The position numbers and the translations under genes are program-made. A stretch of DNA of 64,000 nucleotides from Actinomycetales bacterium (lineage in GTDB: Bacteria > Actinomycetota > Actinomycetes > Actinomycetales > Dermatophilaceae). Below the pieces are notes generated by a model that worked only from the letters and a program-made list of their open reading frames with translations, was not told where the DNA came from and ran no database searches. Location: assembly GCA_016715285.1 (NCBI GenBank), contig JADKAO010000006.1, positions 186,001 through 250,000 of the forward strand, given 5' to 3'. Shown one piece after another: positions 7,835-16,218 of the stretch (position 1 is the first letter of the stretch; each line of letters opens with the position of its first letter).

Positions 7835-10528
7835 GTGAGTGAGCAGCCGCCGATCGATCCGATCGAGCCCACCGATGACGGCGACGAGTCAGTCGACGTG
7901 CCCGAGCCGGACATGGGGACCGTGCCGCCTGCGCCAACCGGGGGCGACAAGGTCGAGCCGGTTGATCTCAATACTGAGATGCAGCGGTCGTATATCGACT
8001 ACGCGATGGCGGTCATTGTCAGCCGCGCGCTGCCGGACGTGCGCGATGGGCTCAAGCCGGTGCACCGCCGGGTCATCTTCGCGATGTACGACGGCGGGTA
8101 TCGACCGGACCGGGCGTTCAACAAGTGTTCGCGGGTCGTCGGTGATGTCATGGGGCAGTACCACCCGCATGGTGACACGGCGATCTACGACGCGTTGGTG
8201 CGGTTGGTGCAGCCATGGTCGCTGCGCTATCCGCTTGTGGATGGGCAGGGCAACTTCGGGTCGCCCGGCAACGATGGGGCGGCGGCGCCGCGATACACCG
8301 AATGCCGGATGGCGCAGCTGGCCATGGAGATGGTCCGCGACATCACCGAAGACACGGTCGACTTCAAGGACAACTACGACGGCAAGACGCAAGAACCGGT
8401 CGTGCTGCCGAGTCGGTTCCCAAACTTGCTGGTCAACGGGTCCTCGGGGATTGCCGTGGGCATGGCGACGCAGATCCCGCCGCACAACCTGCGGGAGGTG
8501 GCTGCGGGGGCGCAGTGGTACCTCGCCCATCCGGATGCCACCCGCGAGGAGTTGCTCGCGCATCTGCTGACCGTCATTAAGGGTCCTGACTTCCCGACTG
8601 GTGGCCTGATCATGGGCCATAAGGGGATCGAGGACGCCTATCGCACGGGTCGCGGCTCGATCATCATGCGGGCCAAGGTCGAGGTTGAGGAACTCCACGG
8701 CCGCGTGTGTCTTGTCGTCACCGAGTTGCCCTACCAGGTCAACCCGGATGTGCTCGCGCTCAAGATTGCTGACCTGGTGCGCGAGGGGCGGCTGGCGGGC
8801 ATCGCCGATATCCGCGATGAGACGTCGGGCCGGACGGGGCAGCGCCTCGTCATCGTGCTCAAGCGCGACGCAGTCGCCAAGGTTGTGCTCAACAACCTCT
8901 ACAAGCACACCCAGCTGCAGACGACCTTCGGGGCCAACATGCTGGCGCTCGTTGATGATGTGCCCCGGACCCTGCCGCTTGATGCCTTTATCCGGCACTG
9001 GGTCGACCACCAGATGGACGTCATCGAGCGGCGCACGGCATACCGGCTGAAGCAGGCCGAGGAGCGCATCCACCTGCTGCGCGGCTACCTCAAGGCGCTC
9101 GACGCCCTCGACGAAGTCATCGCGCTCATCCGGCGGTCGGCGACCGTCGAGGTCGCGCGTGACGGCCTCATGGAGCTGCTCGGCGTCGATGAGATCCAGG
9201 CCGACGCGATCCTCGCGATGCAGTTGCGGCGGCTCGCGGCCCTTGAGCGGCAGAAGATCCTCGAGCAGCACGACGAGCTGCAGACCCGGATCGACGACTA
9301 CAAGGACATCCTCGCCAAGCCGGCCCGCCAGCGGACGATCATCTCCGAGGAACTGGCCGAGATTGTCGACAAGTACGGCGACGACCGGCGCACGAAGATC
9401 GAGTTCTTCGAAGGCGACATGTCGATCGAAGACCTCATCCCCGAGGAAGACGTCGTCGTGACGATCACCCGCGGAGGTTATGCCAAGCGAACGCGCACTG
9501 ATCTGTATCGGTCGCAGCGCCGGGGCGGCAAGGGTGTGCGTGGCGCGCAGTTGCGCGGTGAGGACGTGGTCAGCCACTTCTTCACGACCACGACGCATCA
9601 CTGGCTGCTGTTCTTCACCAACCTCGGCCGGGTCTATCGGGCCAAGGGTTATGAGCTGCCTGAGAGCGGTCGTGACGCTAAGGGCCAGCATGTCGCTAAC
9701 CTGCTGGCGTTCCAGCCGGGTGAGGAAATCGCGCAGGTCTTGGCGATTAAGGACTACGAGCAGGCGCCTTATCTCGTGCTCGCGACGCGGGCTGGGTTGG
9801 TCAAGAAGACGCGCCTCGCGGAGTATGACTCGCCCCGGTCCGGCGGCTTGATCGCTGTGAACCTGCGCGACGACGACGTGCTCGTTGGGGCGGGACTCGC
9901 TGCGCCGGAAGACGATTTGCTGCTCGTGTCGCGGCAGGGTCAGTCGGTGCGCTTCCGCGCGGACGACGACCAGCTGCGCCCCATGGGTCGCGCGACGTCA
10001 GGCGTGACGGGTATGCGGTTCAAGGGCGACGATGTGCTGCTCGCCATGTCTGTGGTCCATGCGGGCGAAGAACCCGACGTGTTTGTCGTCTTTGAGAACG
10101 GGCTTGCGAAGCGCACGCCGGTCACGGAGTACCGCGTGCAGGGACGGGGCGGCACCGGCATACAGGTCGCGAAGTTGTCCGACAAAGGTGGGCACCTCGT
10201 GGGCGCGCTCACGGTGACGGCCGAAGACGAAGTTATGGTCGTGATGGAGCGAGGCAAGATCGTGCGGTCCCGCGTTGACGAGGTCCGGCATACCGGCCGG
10301 TCGACGATGGGCGTCAAGTTCGCCACCCCTGACACCGGAGACGCAATTGTCGCGGTCGCTCGGAACGCTGAATCCGGCGTTGAGGACGACAATGGCGTAA
10401 CGTCTGAGGGCACGGATCTTTCTGAAGAATCCGGGGAAGATGGTGCTGAAGGCGCTGAGAACTCAGACCGCGTCGTGACCACAGATTCCGTCGAAGCCAC
10501 GGATGAGCAGCCTGGAGGTAGCGAGTGA
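7835..10528 (+). CDS. gyrA: DNA gyrase subunit A
   Basis: Breakage-reunion subunit, 897 residues, GTG start preceded by GAGGAA. The catalytic tyrosine is in AAPRYTECRMAQ; the upstream helix-turn-helix region reads YHPHGDTAIYDALVRLVQPW. The gyrase-specific box of the C-terminal beta-pinwheel is QRRGGKG, so this is gyrase and not topoisomerase IV. After the pinwheel comes an acidic tail of about 55 residues rich in E, D, S and G. The last 4 bases overlap the DUF3566 gene. Residues around the quinolone-resistance region (GDTAIYDALV) are readable; alanine follows the aspartate at the position often occupied by serine, as in some naturally less susceptible actinobacteria. Confidence 0.99.
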   Translation: MSEQPPIDPIEPTDDGDESVDVPEPDMGTVPPAPTGGDKVEPVDLNTEMQRSYIDYAMAVIVSRALPDVRDGLKPVHRRVIFAMYDGGYRPDRAFNKCSRVVGDVMGQYHPHGDTAIYDALVRLVQPWSLRYPLVDGQGNFGSPGNDGAAAPRYTECRMAQLAMEMVRDITEDTVDFKDNYDGKTQEPVVLPSRFPNLLVNGSSGIAVGMATQIPPHNLREVAAGAQWYLAHPDATREELLAHLLTVIKGPDFPTGGLIMGHKGIEDAYRTGRGSIIMRAKVEVEELHGRVCLVVTELPYQVNPDVLALKIADLVREGRLAGIADIRDETSGRTGQRLVIVLKRDAVAKVVLNNLYKHTQLQTTFGANMLALVDDVPRTLPLDAFIRHWVDHQMDVIERRTAYRLKQAEERIHLLRGYLKALDALDEVIALIRRSATVEVARDGLMELLGVDEIQADAILAMQLRRLAALERQKILEQHDELQTRIDDYKDILAKPARQRTIISEELAEIVDKYGDDRRTKIEFFEGDMSIEDLIPEEDVVVTITRGGYAKRTRTDLYRSQRRGGKGVRGAQLRGEDVVSHFFTTTTHHWLLFFTNLGRVYRAKGYELPESGRDAKGQHVANLLAFQPGEEIAQVLAIKDYEQAPYLVLATRAGLVKKTRLAEYDSPRSGGLIAVNLRDDDVLVGAGLAAPEDDLLLVSRQGQSVRFRADDDQLRPMGRATSGVTGMRFKGDDVLLAMSVVHAGEEPDVFVVFENGLAKRTPVTEYRVQGRGGTGIQVAKLSDKGGHLVGALTVTAEDEVMVVMERGKIVRSRVDEVRHTGRSTMGVKFATPDTGDAIVAVARNAESGVEDDNGVTSEGTDLSEESGEDGAEGAENSDRVVTTDSVEATDEQPGGSE

Positions 10529-11382
10529 CTACGCCTGGAGGGCCGGCGACGCGCCCCATCCCTGTGGTGACGCCGGATGCGGCGGACGCCAAACCTGACA
10601 CCAAAGCCGACGCCAAGCCGGCCGTCAAGCCGGCCGCCAAGCCGGAGGCCGCGGCTGCTGCGGCACCCAAGCCCGCCGAGCCGAAGCCGGTGGAGCTAAA
10701 AGCGACGCCGACGAAGCCGACCGTTGCGAGGTTGGTCGAGCCCACAGCGACCGACGCAAAGGCGGGTGGGGCGGGTTCGACACTCGGTTCTCGCGCTGCC
10801 GAAGCGACGAACAAGTTGAAGGCGGCAGCCCGATCGGCTGGCACGGCAGCTCGGAACGTCGGGTCTGCAGCCTCTGGGACTTCTGCGGCCCCTGGGACTG
10901 GAGCAGCCGCGGGAGCCGCGGGAGCCGCGGGAGCTGGCGCCACGGCCGCCGCGGCCTCTCCCGGCGCACGGCCGACCGCTCCCCGCCCGCGGACGCAGGC
11001 ACCGCAGGAGCGCCCCACCGGTCGACGCGTCCGGCTTGCCGTCACCAGGATCGATCCCTGGTCGGCGATGAAGATGTCGTTGCTGCTCTCGACCGCCGCG
11101 GCCATCGGTCTGATCATCGGCACGATGTTGTTGTGGTCGATCCTCAACGGCATGGGCGTGTTTGGGGACATCGACGGCCTCGTCAAGAGCCTGCAAAACA
11201 ACACGGCCGACCCGTTCTCGATCATGGACTACGTCGGGCTGCCTCGCGTCACGTCGCTCGCGATGGTGGTCGGAGTTTTCAACGTGGTCATTCTGACCGC
11301 AATCGGCACGCTCGGCGCCTACCTCTACAACATCTGCGCCGCACTCGTGGGCGGCGTGCAGTTGACGCTGACCGACGACTGA
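10525..11382 (+). CDS. DUF3566 domain transmembrane protein
   Basis: Conserved actinobacterial protein always found next to gyrA. Start GTG at 10525 overlaps the gyrA stop and has GGAGGT 7 bases upstream. Residues 1-165 are low complexity (Ala/Pro/Lys-rich), typical of the variable N-terminus of this family. The C-terminal ~115 residues form the DUF3566 domain: VRLAVTRIDPWSAMKMS, a first membrane helix, a loop with a short amphipathic stretch, and a second helix (VVGVFNVVILTAIGTLGAYLYN). Function is not established; proximity to gyrase and the tRNA genes is conserved in actinobacteria. Confidence 0.93.
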   Translation: MTTPGGPATRPIPVVTPDAADAKPDTKADAKPAVKPAAKPEAAAAAAPKPAEPKPVELKATPTKPTVARLVEPTATDAKAGGAGSTLGSRAAEATNKLKAAARSAGTAARNVGSAASGTSAAPGTGAAAGAAGAAGAGATAAAASPGARPTAPRPRTQAPQERPTGRRVRLAVTRIDPWSAMKMSLLLSTAAAIGLIIGTMLLWSILNGMGVFGDIDGLVKSLQNNTADPFSIMDYVGLPRVTSLAMVVGVFNVVILTAIGTLGAYLYNICAALVGGVQLTLTDD

Positions 11383-11524
11383 TGCCGGACACGGCTACTG
11401 GGCGGTCACGGCATACCCCTCGGGTGGTGGCGCACAGGGGCTGGGTCCGGGCCGTTTTGATCCGGTGCGAAGCGGTGCGATAGTCTGTCGCGTCGCGGCG
11501 CCCAGCGTCGCGACGTTGGTGTGA

Positions 11525-11601
11525 GGGCCTATAGCTCAGACGGTTAGAGCGCTTCCCTGATAAGGAAGAGGCCACAGGTTCAAGTCCTGTTAGGCCCACC
11601 A
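11525..11601 (+). tRNA. ileT: tRNA-Ile (GAT anticodon)
   Basis: Cloverleaf read by eye: acceptor GGGCCTA pairs with TAGGCCC, the anticodon stem-loop CTTCC-CTGATAA-GGAAG places anticodon GAT at 11559-11561, the T-arm contains GGTTCAAGTCC, and the CCA end is encoded (11599-11601). It sits downstream of the gyrA/DUF3566 pair as in other actinobacteria. Confidence 0.97.
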
Positions 11602-11630
11602 CCACCGCTTCACGAGCAGGAGGGTATGCC

Positions 11631-11774
11631 GTGCGCGCTCGACTCATGGTGTTGCTTGCAGCGGCTGTGGCCGCCGGACTGGCGATGCGCAAATCGATCG
11701 ACGCTCAGCGTGCCGAACGCGAGTTGTGGGCCGAGGCCACCGATACGGTGCGGCCGGAGTCTGCTGCTCGCTAG
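11631..11774 (+). CDS. DLW-39 family small protein
   Basis: A 47-residue protein starting GTG at 11631 with AGGAGG about 8 bases upstream. It has one hydrophobic N-terminal helix (LMVLLAAAVAAGLAMRK) followed by a charged tail ending in the family hallmark ELWAEATD-V. DLW-39 proteins are tiny conserved actinobacterial proteins of unknown function named for their size and motif; they are typically encoded between the gyrA-linked tRNA genes, as here. Confidence 0.88.
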   Translation: MRARLMVLLAAAVAAGLAMRKSIDAQRAERELWAEATDTVRPESAAR

Positions 11775-13558
11775 CTGGCTGTTTGATCGGCGGCGTCCCT
11801 TGTCGGGGCGGCGTGCGGGGCCATGGCGCAATTGGTAGCGCACCGCTTTTGCAAGGCGGGGGTTAGGGGTTCGAGTCCCCTTGGCTCCACCCAAAGTGTC
11901 TTACGGGAACACGCGACATGCGAAGGTTCGTCGTGTTCGTGTTCCGCACCCTTGCCGTCGTCGTCGCTGCCGCGTTCGTGTGCTTCGCGGATGATGGTGG
12001 CGAACGGCTCGGCGAGGCGCGGGCGTAGTTGTTCGTCGTCGGTGATGTCGAGGCGGGTGTAGAACGCTTGGTTCGCTACTCTGCGGTCGGCGTCGTGGGA
12101 TCGGGCGTAGGCGTGGTGGGCGTCGGTGAGTAGCCGCAGGCTGTCGTGCAGGAACGCGCGCCCGCCAGTGTGATGCTCGTCGTGCTCCGCGAGGCGCTGG
12201 TTCACGTCTGCGAGGCCCACCCTGATGCGGTCTTGATGTCGTTTCAGGGTGGGGAGGTCGATGGCGTCGGCGAAGTGCGCGGCCAGCAGCTTGTCGCTCT
12301 CTGATTCCAGCTTGGCGCGGTTTGCCATGAGGTCGGCTATCTCTTGGTCACGGCCCGCCATGCGCGAGTCGAATGCGGCATCGACCTCTGCGGCGAGGTG
12401 CCGGTACGTCGCATCGCTGATCGTGATGCTCGCGTAGGAATCCGCAACCAGGCGTTCCGCGACCGCAACGGGCACCGCCCGCCTCGTGCAGCTCGTCTTC
12501 TTGGAGGCGCGGCCGGAGCAGACGAAGTAGGCGTAGGTCGTGCCGCGCGGGTTGGTGGCGAAGTCGAGCAGCATCCGCGATCCGCAGGTGCCGCAATGCA
12601 GCAGGCCCTTGAGGTGGTGGGCGTGCTGGACATGCCGGGTCATCTTCGCCGTCCGCGCCCGCAGCAGTGATTGCACGGTGTCGAACAGGGCCGGGTCGAT
12701 GAGTGGTTCGTGCGCGCCGGGATACAGGACACCCTTGTAGCGGATCACTCCCGCGTAGTAGGGGTTCGTGAGCAGCTTGTAGAGCGTGTTCTTCCCCAGC
12801 GCCTTCGACGGGCGCTTCGGCGTCGGCACCGTGAGCAGCCCGCGCGCGGTGAGGTCGCGTAGCAGCCCGGTCACGGAAGTCTCACCTTTCGCGTACTGCT
12901 CGAACGCCCACGCGATGAGCGGGGCGCGTTCGGGATCGACCTCGACGGTGCGAATCTCGCGGCCCTGCTCGTCGGTACGGCGGACGTTGAGGTAGCCGAT
13001 GGGCGCGCGCATGGGCGTGCCGCCCTGCGCGACCTTCTGCGACAGCCCCTTGGTGACCTCCGCGGCGAGGTTCCGGCTGTAGAACTCCGCAATGCTCGAC
13101 ATGATGCCGTGCACAAGCATCCCCGACGGGGTCTGGTCAATCGACTCGGTAGCCGACACAAGCGTGACACCAGCGTTGATGAGGGCTTCGTGAATCTTCA
13201 CGTCGTCGGCGCGGTTGCGGGCGAGCCGGTCGAGCTTGTGCACGAGGCAGAACTGCACCCGGCTTGCGGCGATGAACGCCAGCATCTCCTTCAGGCCGTC
13301 GCGGTCGGCTGAGCGTGCGGACTCGCCCGCGTCGATGAACTCGCGCACGATCCGCGCCCCGAGTTCGTCGGCCTTGCGCTGGTTCGCCTCACGCTGCGCC
13401 GGGATCGAGAAGCCTTCGTCGGTGCCGCCGCGCTCGGCCTGCTCCCGCGTGGAGACACGCAGGTACGAGACAGCGAGTAGCACCGGCTTGTCGTCCATCG
13501 GCTCGTCAGTGACGCCAGAGGATGCGTGGCTCAGGGTGGGAGCGGTGGTGGTGCTCAT
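11771..13558 (-). CDS. Large serine recombinase (island integrase)
   Basis: Site-specific recombinase of 595 residues as it reads now. The N-terminal resolvase domain has the catalytic serine in SYLRVSTREQAERGG and DRLARNRADD; the recombinase domain follows at about 170-290, then a zinc ribbon with CGTCGSRMLL and a coiled coil. Its native C-terminus probably ended near residue 550. From VEPRGLEPLTP onward it is simply translation of the opposite strand of tRNA-Ala and beyond, ending in a stop codon inside the DLW-39 gene. This means the gene has no stop of its own inside the island. It overlaps the upstream small gene by 4 bases, so the two are likely co-expressed. Confidence 0.93.
   Translation of the reverse strand: MSTTTAPTLSHASSGVTDEPMDDKPVLLAVSYLRVSTREQAERGGTDEGFSIPAQREANQRKADELGARIVREFIDAGESARSADRDGLKEMLAFIAASRVQFCLVHKLDRLARNRADDVKIHEALINAGVTLVSATESIDQTPSGMLVHGIMSSIAEFYSRNLAAEVTKGLSQKVAQGGTPMRAPIGYLNVRRTDEQGREIRTVEVDPERAPLIAWAFEQYAKGETSVTGLLRDLTARGLLTVPTPKRPSKALGKNTLYKLLTNPYYAGVIRYKGVLYPGAHEPLIDPALFDTVQSLLRARTAKMTRHVQHAHHLKGLLHCGTCGSRMLLDFATNPRGTTYAYFVCSGRASKKTSCTRRAVPVAVAERLVADSYASITISDATYRHLAAEVDAAFDSRMAGRDQEIADLMANRAKLESESDKLLAAHFADAIDLPTLKRHQDRIRVGLADVNQRLAEHDEHHTGGRAFLHDSLRLLTDAHHAYARSHDADRRVANQAFYTRLDITDDEQLRPRLAEPFATIIREAHERGSDDDGKGAEHEHDEPSHVACSRKTLWVEPRGLEPLTPALQKRCATNCAMAPHAAPTRDAADQTAS
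11817..11889 (+). tRNA. alaT: tRNA-Ala (TGC anticodon), integration target
   Basis: Acceptor GGGGCCA pairs with TGGCTCC and includes the G3:U70 wobble that identifies alanine tRNAs. The anticodon loop TTTGCAA gives anticodon TGC; the T-arm is AGGGGTTCGAGTCCCCT. CCA is not encoded: the discriminator A is followed by CCC. The last 12 bases (CCCTTGGCTCCA) are part of the 14-bp repeat found again at 29994-30007, so the island entered the 3' end while preserving the tRNA. Confidence 0.97.
11878..11891. other. Island attachment site at the tRNA-Ala end
   Basis: CCCTTGGCTCCACC, covering the last 12 bases of tRNA-Ala plus two following bases. It is identical to 29994-30007. Just inside, GTGTCT at 11896-11901 is the reverse complement of AGACAC at 29989-29994, consistent with the two inverted arms of a serine-integrase attP split by integration. 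Confidence 0.8.
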
Positions 13559-13875
13559 GCGATGCTCCGTTCGTTCGATGCTTCGGATTCCATTGTGCGC
13601 TGTTCGTCTGCGCTGTGGTCGTGAGATTCAGCGGTCAGCTCGTCCGGTGGTGGGAGGTCGTAGGGGTCGGGTTCCCCGGCGCGGTGAGCGTCGTAGCGGG
13701 CCTGGGTGATGTTCAAAACCCACTCCACCAGCTTCCGCATATCAGGCTCCGCACGGCGGATCGTGCGGAGCCGGAGCTGTCCCGGATCGCCCCTCGCGCC
13801 CGGCTCGGACACGCCCCTGCCTCGCGCCGCGTCGTGCGGTCGCTCAGCGTTCGTGGATCGTGGCCGGATGCTCAT
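13555..13875 (-). CDS. Small conserved mobile-element protein upstream of the recombinase
   Basis: 106 residues from the ATG at 13875; longer in-frame starts reach into the promoter of the divergent gene and give unlikely residues. The centre (MRKLVEWVLNITQARYDAH) is a plausible helix followed by an acidic, proline-rich segment (EPDPYDLPPPDE). Its stop overlaps the recombinase start by 4 bases, suggesting an accessory role such as recombination directionality or regulation. That role is inference from position; I do not recognise a family. Confidence 0.6.
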   Translation of the reverse strand: MSIRPRSTNAERPHDAARGRGVSEPGARGDPGQLRLRTIRRAEPDMRKLVEWVLNITQARYDAHRAGEPDPYDLPPPDELTAESHDHSADEQRTMESEASNERSIA

Positions 13876-13947
13876 CTCTATCTCGCGTCGTGGCAGATAC
13901 GCCAGTAGACTGCAACCGTACCACAGATATGGCGTAGCGGCCATTGT

Positions 13948-13984
13948 TTGAGATGCAGGGCGGGTTCCACTACGATCAGGGGTA
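13948..13984 (+). promoter_or_regulatory. Sigma-70-type promoter giving a probable leaderless mRNA
   Basis: TTGAGA at 13948-13953 and TACGAT at 13971-13976 are separated by exactly 17 bases. Transcription would begin about 7 bases further on, at or next to the ATG at 13984, so the mRNA of the following gene would have essentially no leader. This supports choosing ATG 13984 as the start. Confidence 0.55.
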
Positions 13985-14679
13985 TGAGTCAAGACGTGGA
14001 GGATGTTCCGCTGCTAGTCGCCTCCGACCTGCCAGCGGGCTGGGTGATGCCCGATCCTCCCGTGATCGCATCTTCCGCCGAGTCGGTCGCCATTGATGCC
14101 GCGCTCAAGTACGACAAGCTGATCTACCCCACGCCGGGGCCGGACGGGGAACTGGACGGGTACAACGATGGCCGTGATGGACGCTGGTTCCTCATCGAGC
14201 ACGTCCAGTCCTACACTCGCGTGCTCTTGCGGTTGCAACGCCAGTACCTCATGCACCAAGAGCCGATGGGTGAAGTACGGATCACGGGGATCATCTACCT
14301 GCCTGAGCAGGCAGGTGACCCGGTGGCAAGCCCGATGCTTCGCAACCTCCCGACGTCGAGGATTGAGGCGGCGATCAACCGTCGCCAGTTCGCTGTCACC
14401 GGTGCCACCCGCTTCGAGGGCGGCACCCTCACCATGCCCTCGGGCCGCATCCTTCAGTTCAGTGAAGTCTTGAAGCCGTTGGGGAACCCGAAGCGCACCC
14501 CCGACTTCTACGAAGTCGTCGCCTTGCAGCACACGCGCCTTGTGGACGACGGGGAACCCAACCCGACCGCGCGCATGGCCGAAATCAGCCGGGTGCCGCT
14601 CTCGACCGCGCAGGGCTGGGTCGCCCGCGCCCGCCGCAAAGGACTCCTGCCACCCGGACGACGAGGCCGCGCGGGCTGA
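13984..14679 (+). CDS. Island protein with C-terminal helix-turn-helix-like segment
   Basis: 231 residues. The body (about 60-190) is mixed alpha/beta with no motif that I recognise. The last ~40 residues (ARMAEISRVPLSTAQGWVARARRKG) look like a DNA-binding helix-turn-helix followed by a basic tail. It is transcribed divergently from the recombinase operon and convergently to the AraC gene, only 5 bases from the latter's stop. Similar genes are common beside serine recombinases and relaxases in actinobacterial islands. A regulatory or replication-linked function is possible but unproven. Confidence 0.7.
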   Translation: MSQDVEDVPLLVASDLPAGWVMPDPPVIASSAESVAIDAALKYDKLIYPTPGPDGELDGYNDGRDGRWFLIEHVQSYTRVLLRLQRQYLMHQEPMGEVRITGIIYLPEQAGDPVASPMLRNLPTSRIEAAINRRQFAVTGATRFEGGTLTMPSGRILQFSEVLKPLGNPKRTPDFYEVVALQHTRLVDDGEPNPTARMAEISRVPLSTAQGWVARARRKGLLPPGRRGRAG

Positions 14680-14684
14680 CAGGA

Positions 14685-15710
14685 TCACAGAACCCACGCT
14701 GCGCTTTCTGTGGCATGAGCGACGCCCATTCCTGGCCCCTCACGGCTCGCGCTCGGTGGCCCGTAGTGTCGGTACTTGAACGGCGTCACGCCCATGTAGC
14801 GGCGAAACACGAGCGTCGCGTGCCCGCAATGGTGGCACCACCCGACCTGATCGGTGATCGTGCCGATGGGCAGGTCTGTCTCTCGGATCAGGCGGGCCAT
14901 TTCTTGCACGCGCAGGATCGACAGATAGGTGATCGGTGTCACCCCGAACGACTCTTTGAACAGTCGGCTGAACTGGCTGGTCGAGACGCAGGCATGTGCG
15001 GCGAGTTCTGACAACGACCACCGCTTCGCAATGTCGTCTTGCATGAGTGCCGCTGTGCGCGCAATCTCGCGCCGCACCGGGCGGAGCGCCCGCCAGCGCG
15101 GAGGCGCGACCCGCACGGCCCGCTGCCGTGAGGTCAGCGGCGGCACCGCGACCGGCGCGTAGCGGATGAGCGGCGCGAGAGCGGCGAGCACCGCGAATAG
15201 GAGCGCGTGAATGCGGAAGTAAACCTGCGGCGATTGACCGTCTCCCGTGCGCGTCACCAGCTCATCGAGCATCGGCCCGAGCCGTTCAGCCTGTCGCTCA
15301 CCCAGGCGGAGCACCTGTACCGGGTCGGGGTAGAGCTTGGCGGCGAGGTCGCGCGCGGCCTCGCGGTCGGGGATCAGTTCGAGGTGCTGCCAGTACAGGT
15401 GCTCAATCAGATAGTCGGTGTCGACGTAGAGCGTGGTCATCGTGACTTCGCCTTCGGGCTCGCAATGGATCGCTATGTTTGGGGCGATCATCACCACGTC
15501 GCCCACAGCTACCGGACGGTGAGGAAAGTCGCCCATGAGGATCATCGAGCCGTCGCGAACCGCCAGGAATCGGACACAGTCATAGGCGGTTGGCGTACTC
15601 AATCGGCGAGCATCCTGAGTGAACGCCTGTACCGTCGAGAACCCCGTTCGCTGCTGCGATGATGAGTCGCGGTGGCTCTCCTGAAGGCGGGTCGTGAGGT
15701 GATCGCTCAT
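14685..15710 (-). CDS. AraC-family transcriptional regulator
   Basis: 341 residues. The C-terminal ~100 residues contain both helix-turn-helix motifs: WSLSELAAHACVSTSQFSRLFKESFG and the second ending GHATLVFRRYMGVTPFKYR, diagnostic for AraC/XylS. The N-terminal ~200 residues look like a cupin-type ligand domain with an IHCEPEGEVTM stretch. It starts 6 bases after the stop of the methyltransferase C-terminal fragment, so the two once formed one operon. That operon is now cut by the nested element, and the AraC gene is probably driven from within the insert or not at all. Confidence 0.93.
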   Translation of the reverse strand: MSDHLTTRLQESHRDSSSQQRTGFSTVQAFTQDARRLSTPTAYDCVRFLAVRDGSMILMGDFPHRPVAVGDVVMIAPNIAIHCEPEGEVTMTTLYVDTDYLIEHLYWQHLELIPDREAARDLAAKLYPDPVQVLRLGERQAERLGPMLDELVTRTGDGQSPQVYFRIHALLFAVLAALAPLIRYAPVAVPPLTSRQRAVRVAPPRWRALRPVRREIARTAALMQDDIAKRWSLSELAAHACVSTSQFSRLFKESFGVTPITYLSILRVQEMARLIRETDLPIGTITDQVGWCHHCGHATLVFRRYMGVTPFKYRHYGPPSASREGPGMGVAHATESAAWVL

Positions 15711-15716
15711 GGCGGC

Positions 15717-15968
15717 TCATTCCGGTGCTGTCGCCGGATCGAGTGGCGTGATCTCCGCTGCCAGGCGCCAGAGCGTGGTGGTCTCGCGGCTCCGGGCGGA
15801 GTGGAAGGGGTCGGTGCGGTCGTCGGCGCGGGGATGCGTCGGAACGGTGTCGAGCTGCCCGATCACTCGCAGCCCCGCATCGGTGATGCGGTGGATGAGG
15901 TCGGCTCGGGTGCGAAGGCCAAGGTGCTCGGCGAGGTCGGAGAGGATGAGCCAGCCTTCACCGCGTGG
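15717..15968 (-). pseudogene. C-terminal part of a split SAM-dependent methyltransferase
   Basis: Codes GEGWLILSDLAEHLGLR...TTLWRLAAEITPL, which fits the last ~82 residues of the class I methyltransferase whose N-terminal 299 residues are at 21436-22333. If the shared CCAC (minus strand) at 15965-15968 is superposed on that at 21436-21439, the reading frame joins exactly (HLTP-RGEGW), giving an intact protein of about 381 residues. The in-frame ATG further upstream at 16040 belongs to the inserted DNA. The fragment is therefore a disrupted gene, not a separate protein. Confidence 0.88.
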
Positions 15969-16085
15969 ACCTGCATAGGTACTTCTCAAACCCCAGCAAG
16001 CCGCGAAGAACATTGATTTCGCGTGTTGGTGTCGGCCCACTCAGTATCCGTTGAGCTTGCACCTTCTAATGGTGACAGAAAAGTT

Positions 16086-16137
16086 GAGGGAGACTCCGTC
16101 AGCCCGCCGGGGGTGCGGTACGGGTGGAGTCTCCCTC
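16086..16137. terminator. Hairpin in the left part of the nested element
   Basis: GAGGGAGACTCC (16086-16097) pairs with GGAGTCTCCCTC (16126-16137), with one more T-A pair outside. The loop is 28 bases. It lies beyond the terminator-like hairpin of the surface-protein gene and may be a second termination or end structure. Confidence 0.5.
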
Positions 16138-16173
16138 ACGGTTTGTGGGCAGTTGTCAGATACTCCCCACTTG

Positions 16174-16209
16174 GTGACCCTCACCTTTTTGGGGGTGGGT
16201 GAGGGTCAC
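16174..16209 (-). terminator. Terminator-like hairpin of the surface-protein gene
   Basis: GTGACCCTCACC (16174-16185) pairs perfectly with GGTGAGGGTCAC (16198-16209) around a 12-base loop. It starts 10 bases after the stop codon of the minus-strand surface-protein gene. Confidence 0.65.
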
Positions 16210-16218
16210 GCCTGGTTA

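Noticed and set aside
15717..16040. Independent 107-residue winged-helix-like gene
   Set aside because: The C-terminal 82 residues complete the split methyltransferase in frame; the N-terminal 25 come from inserted DNA.
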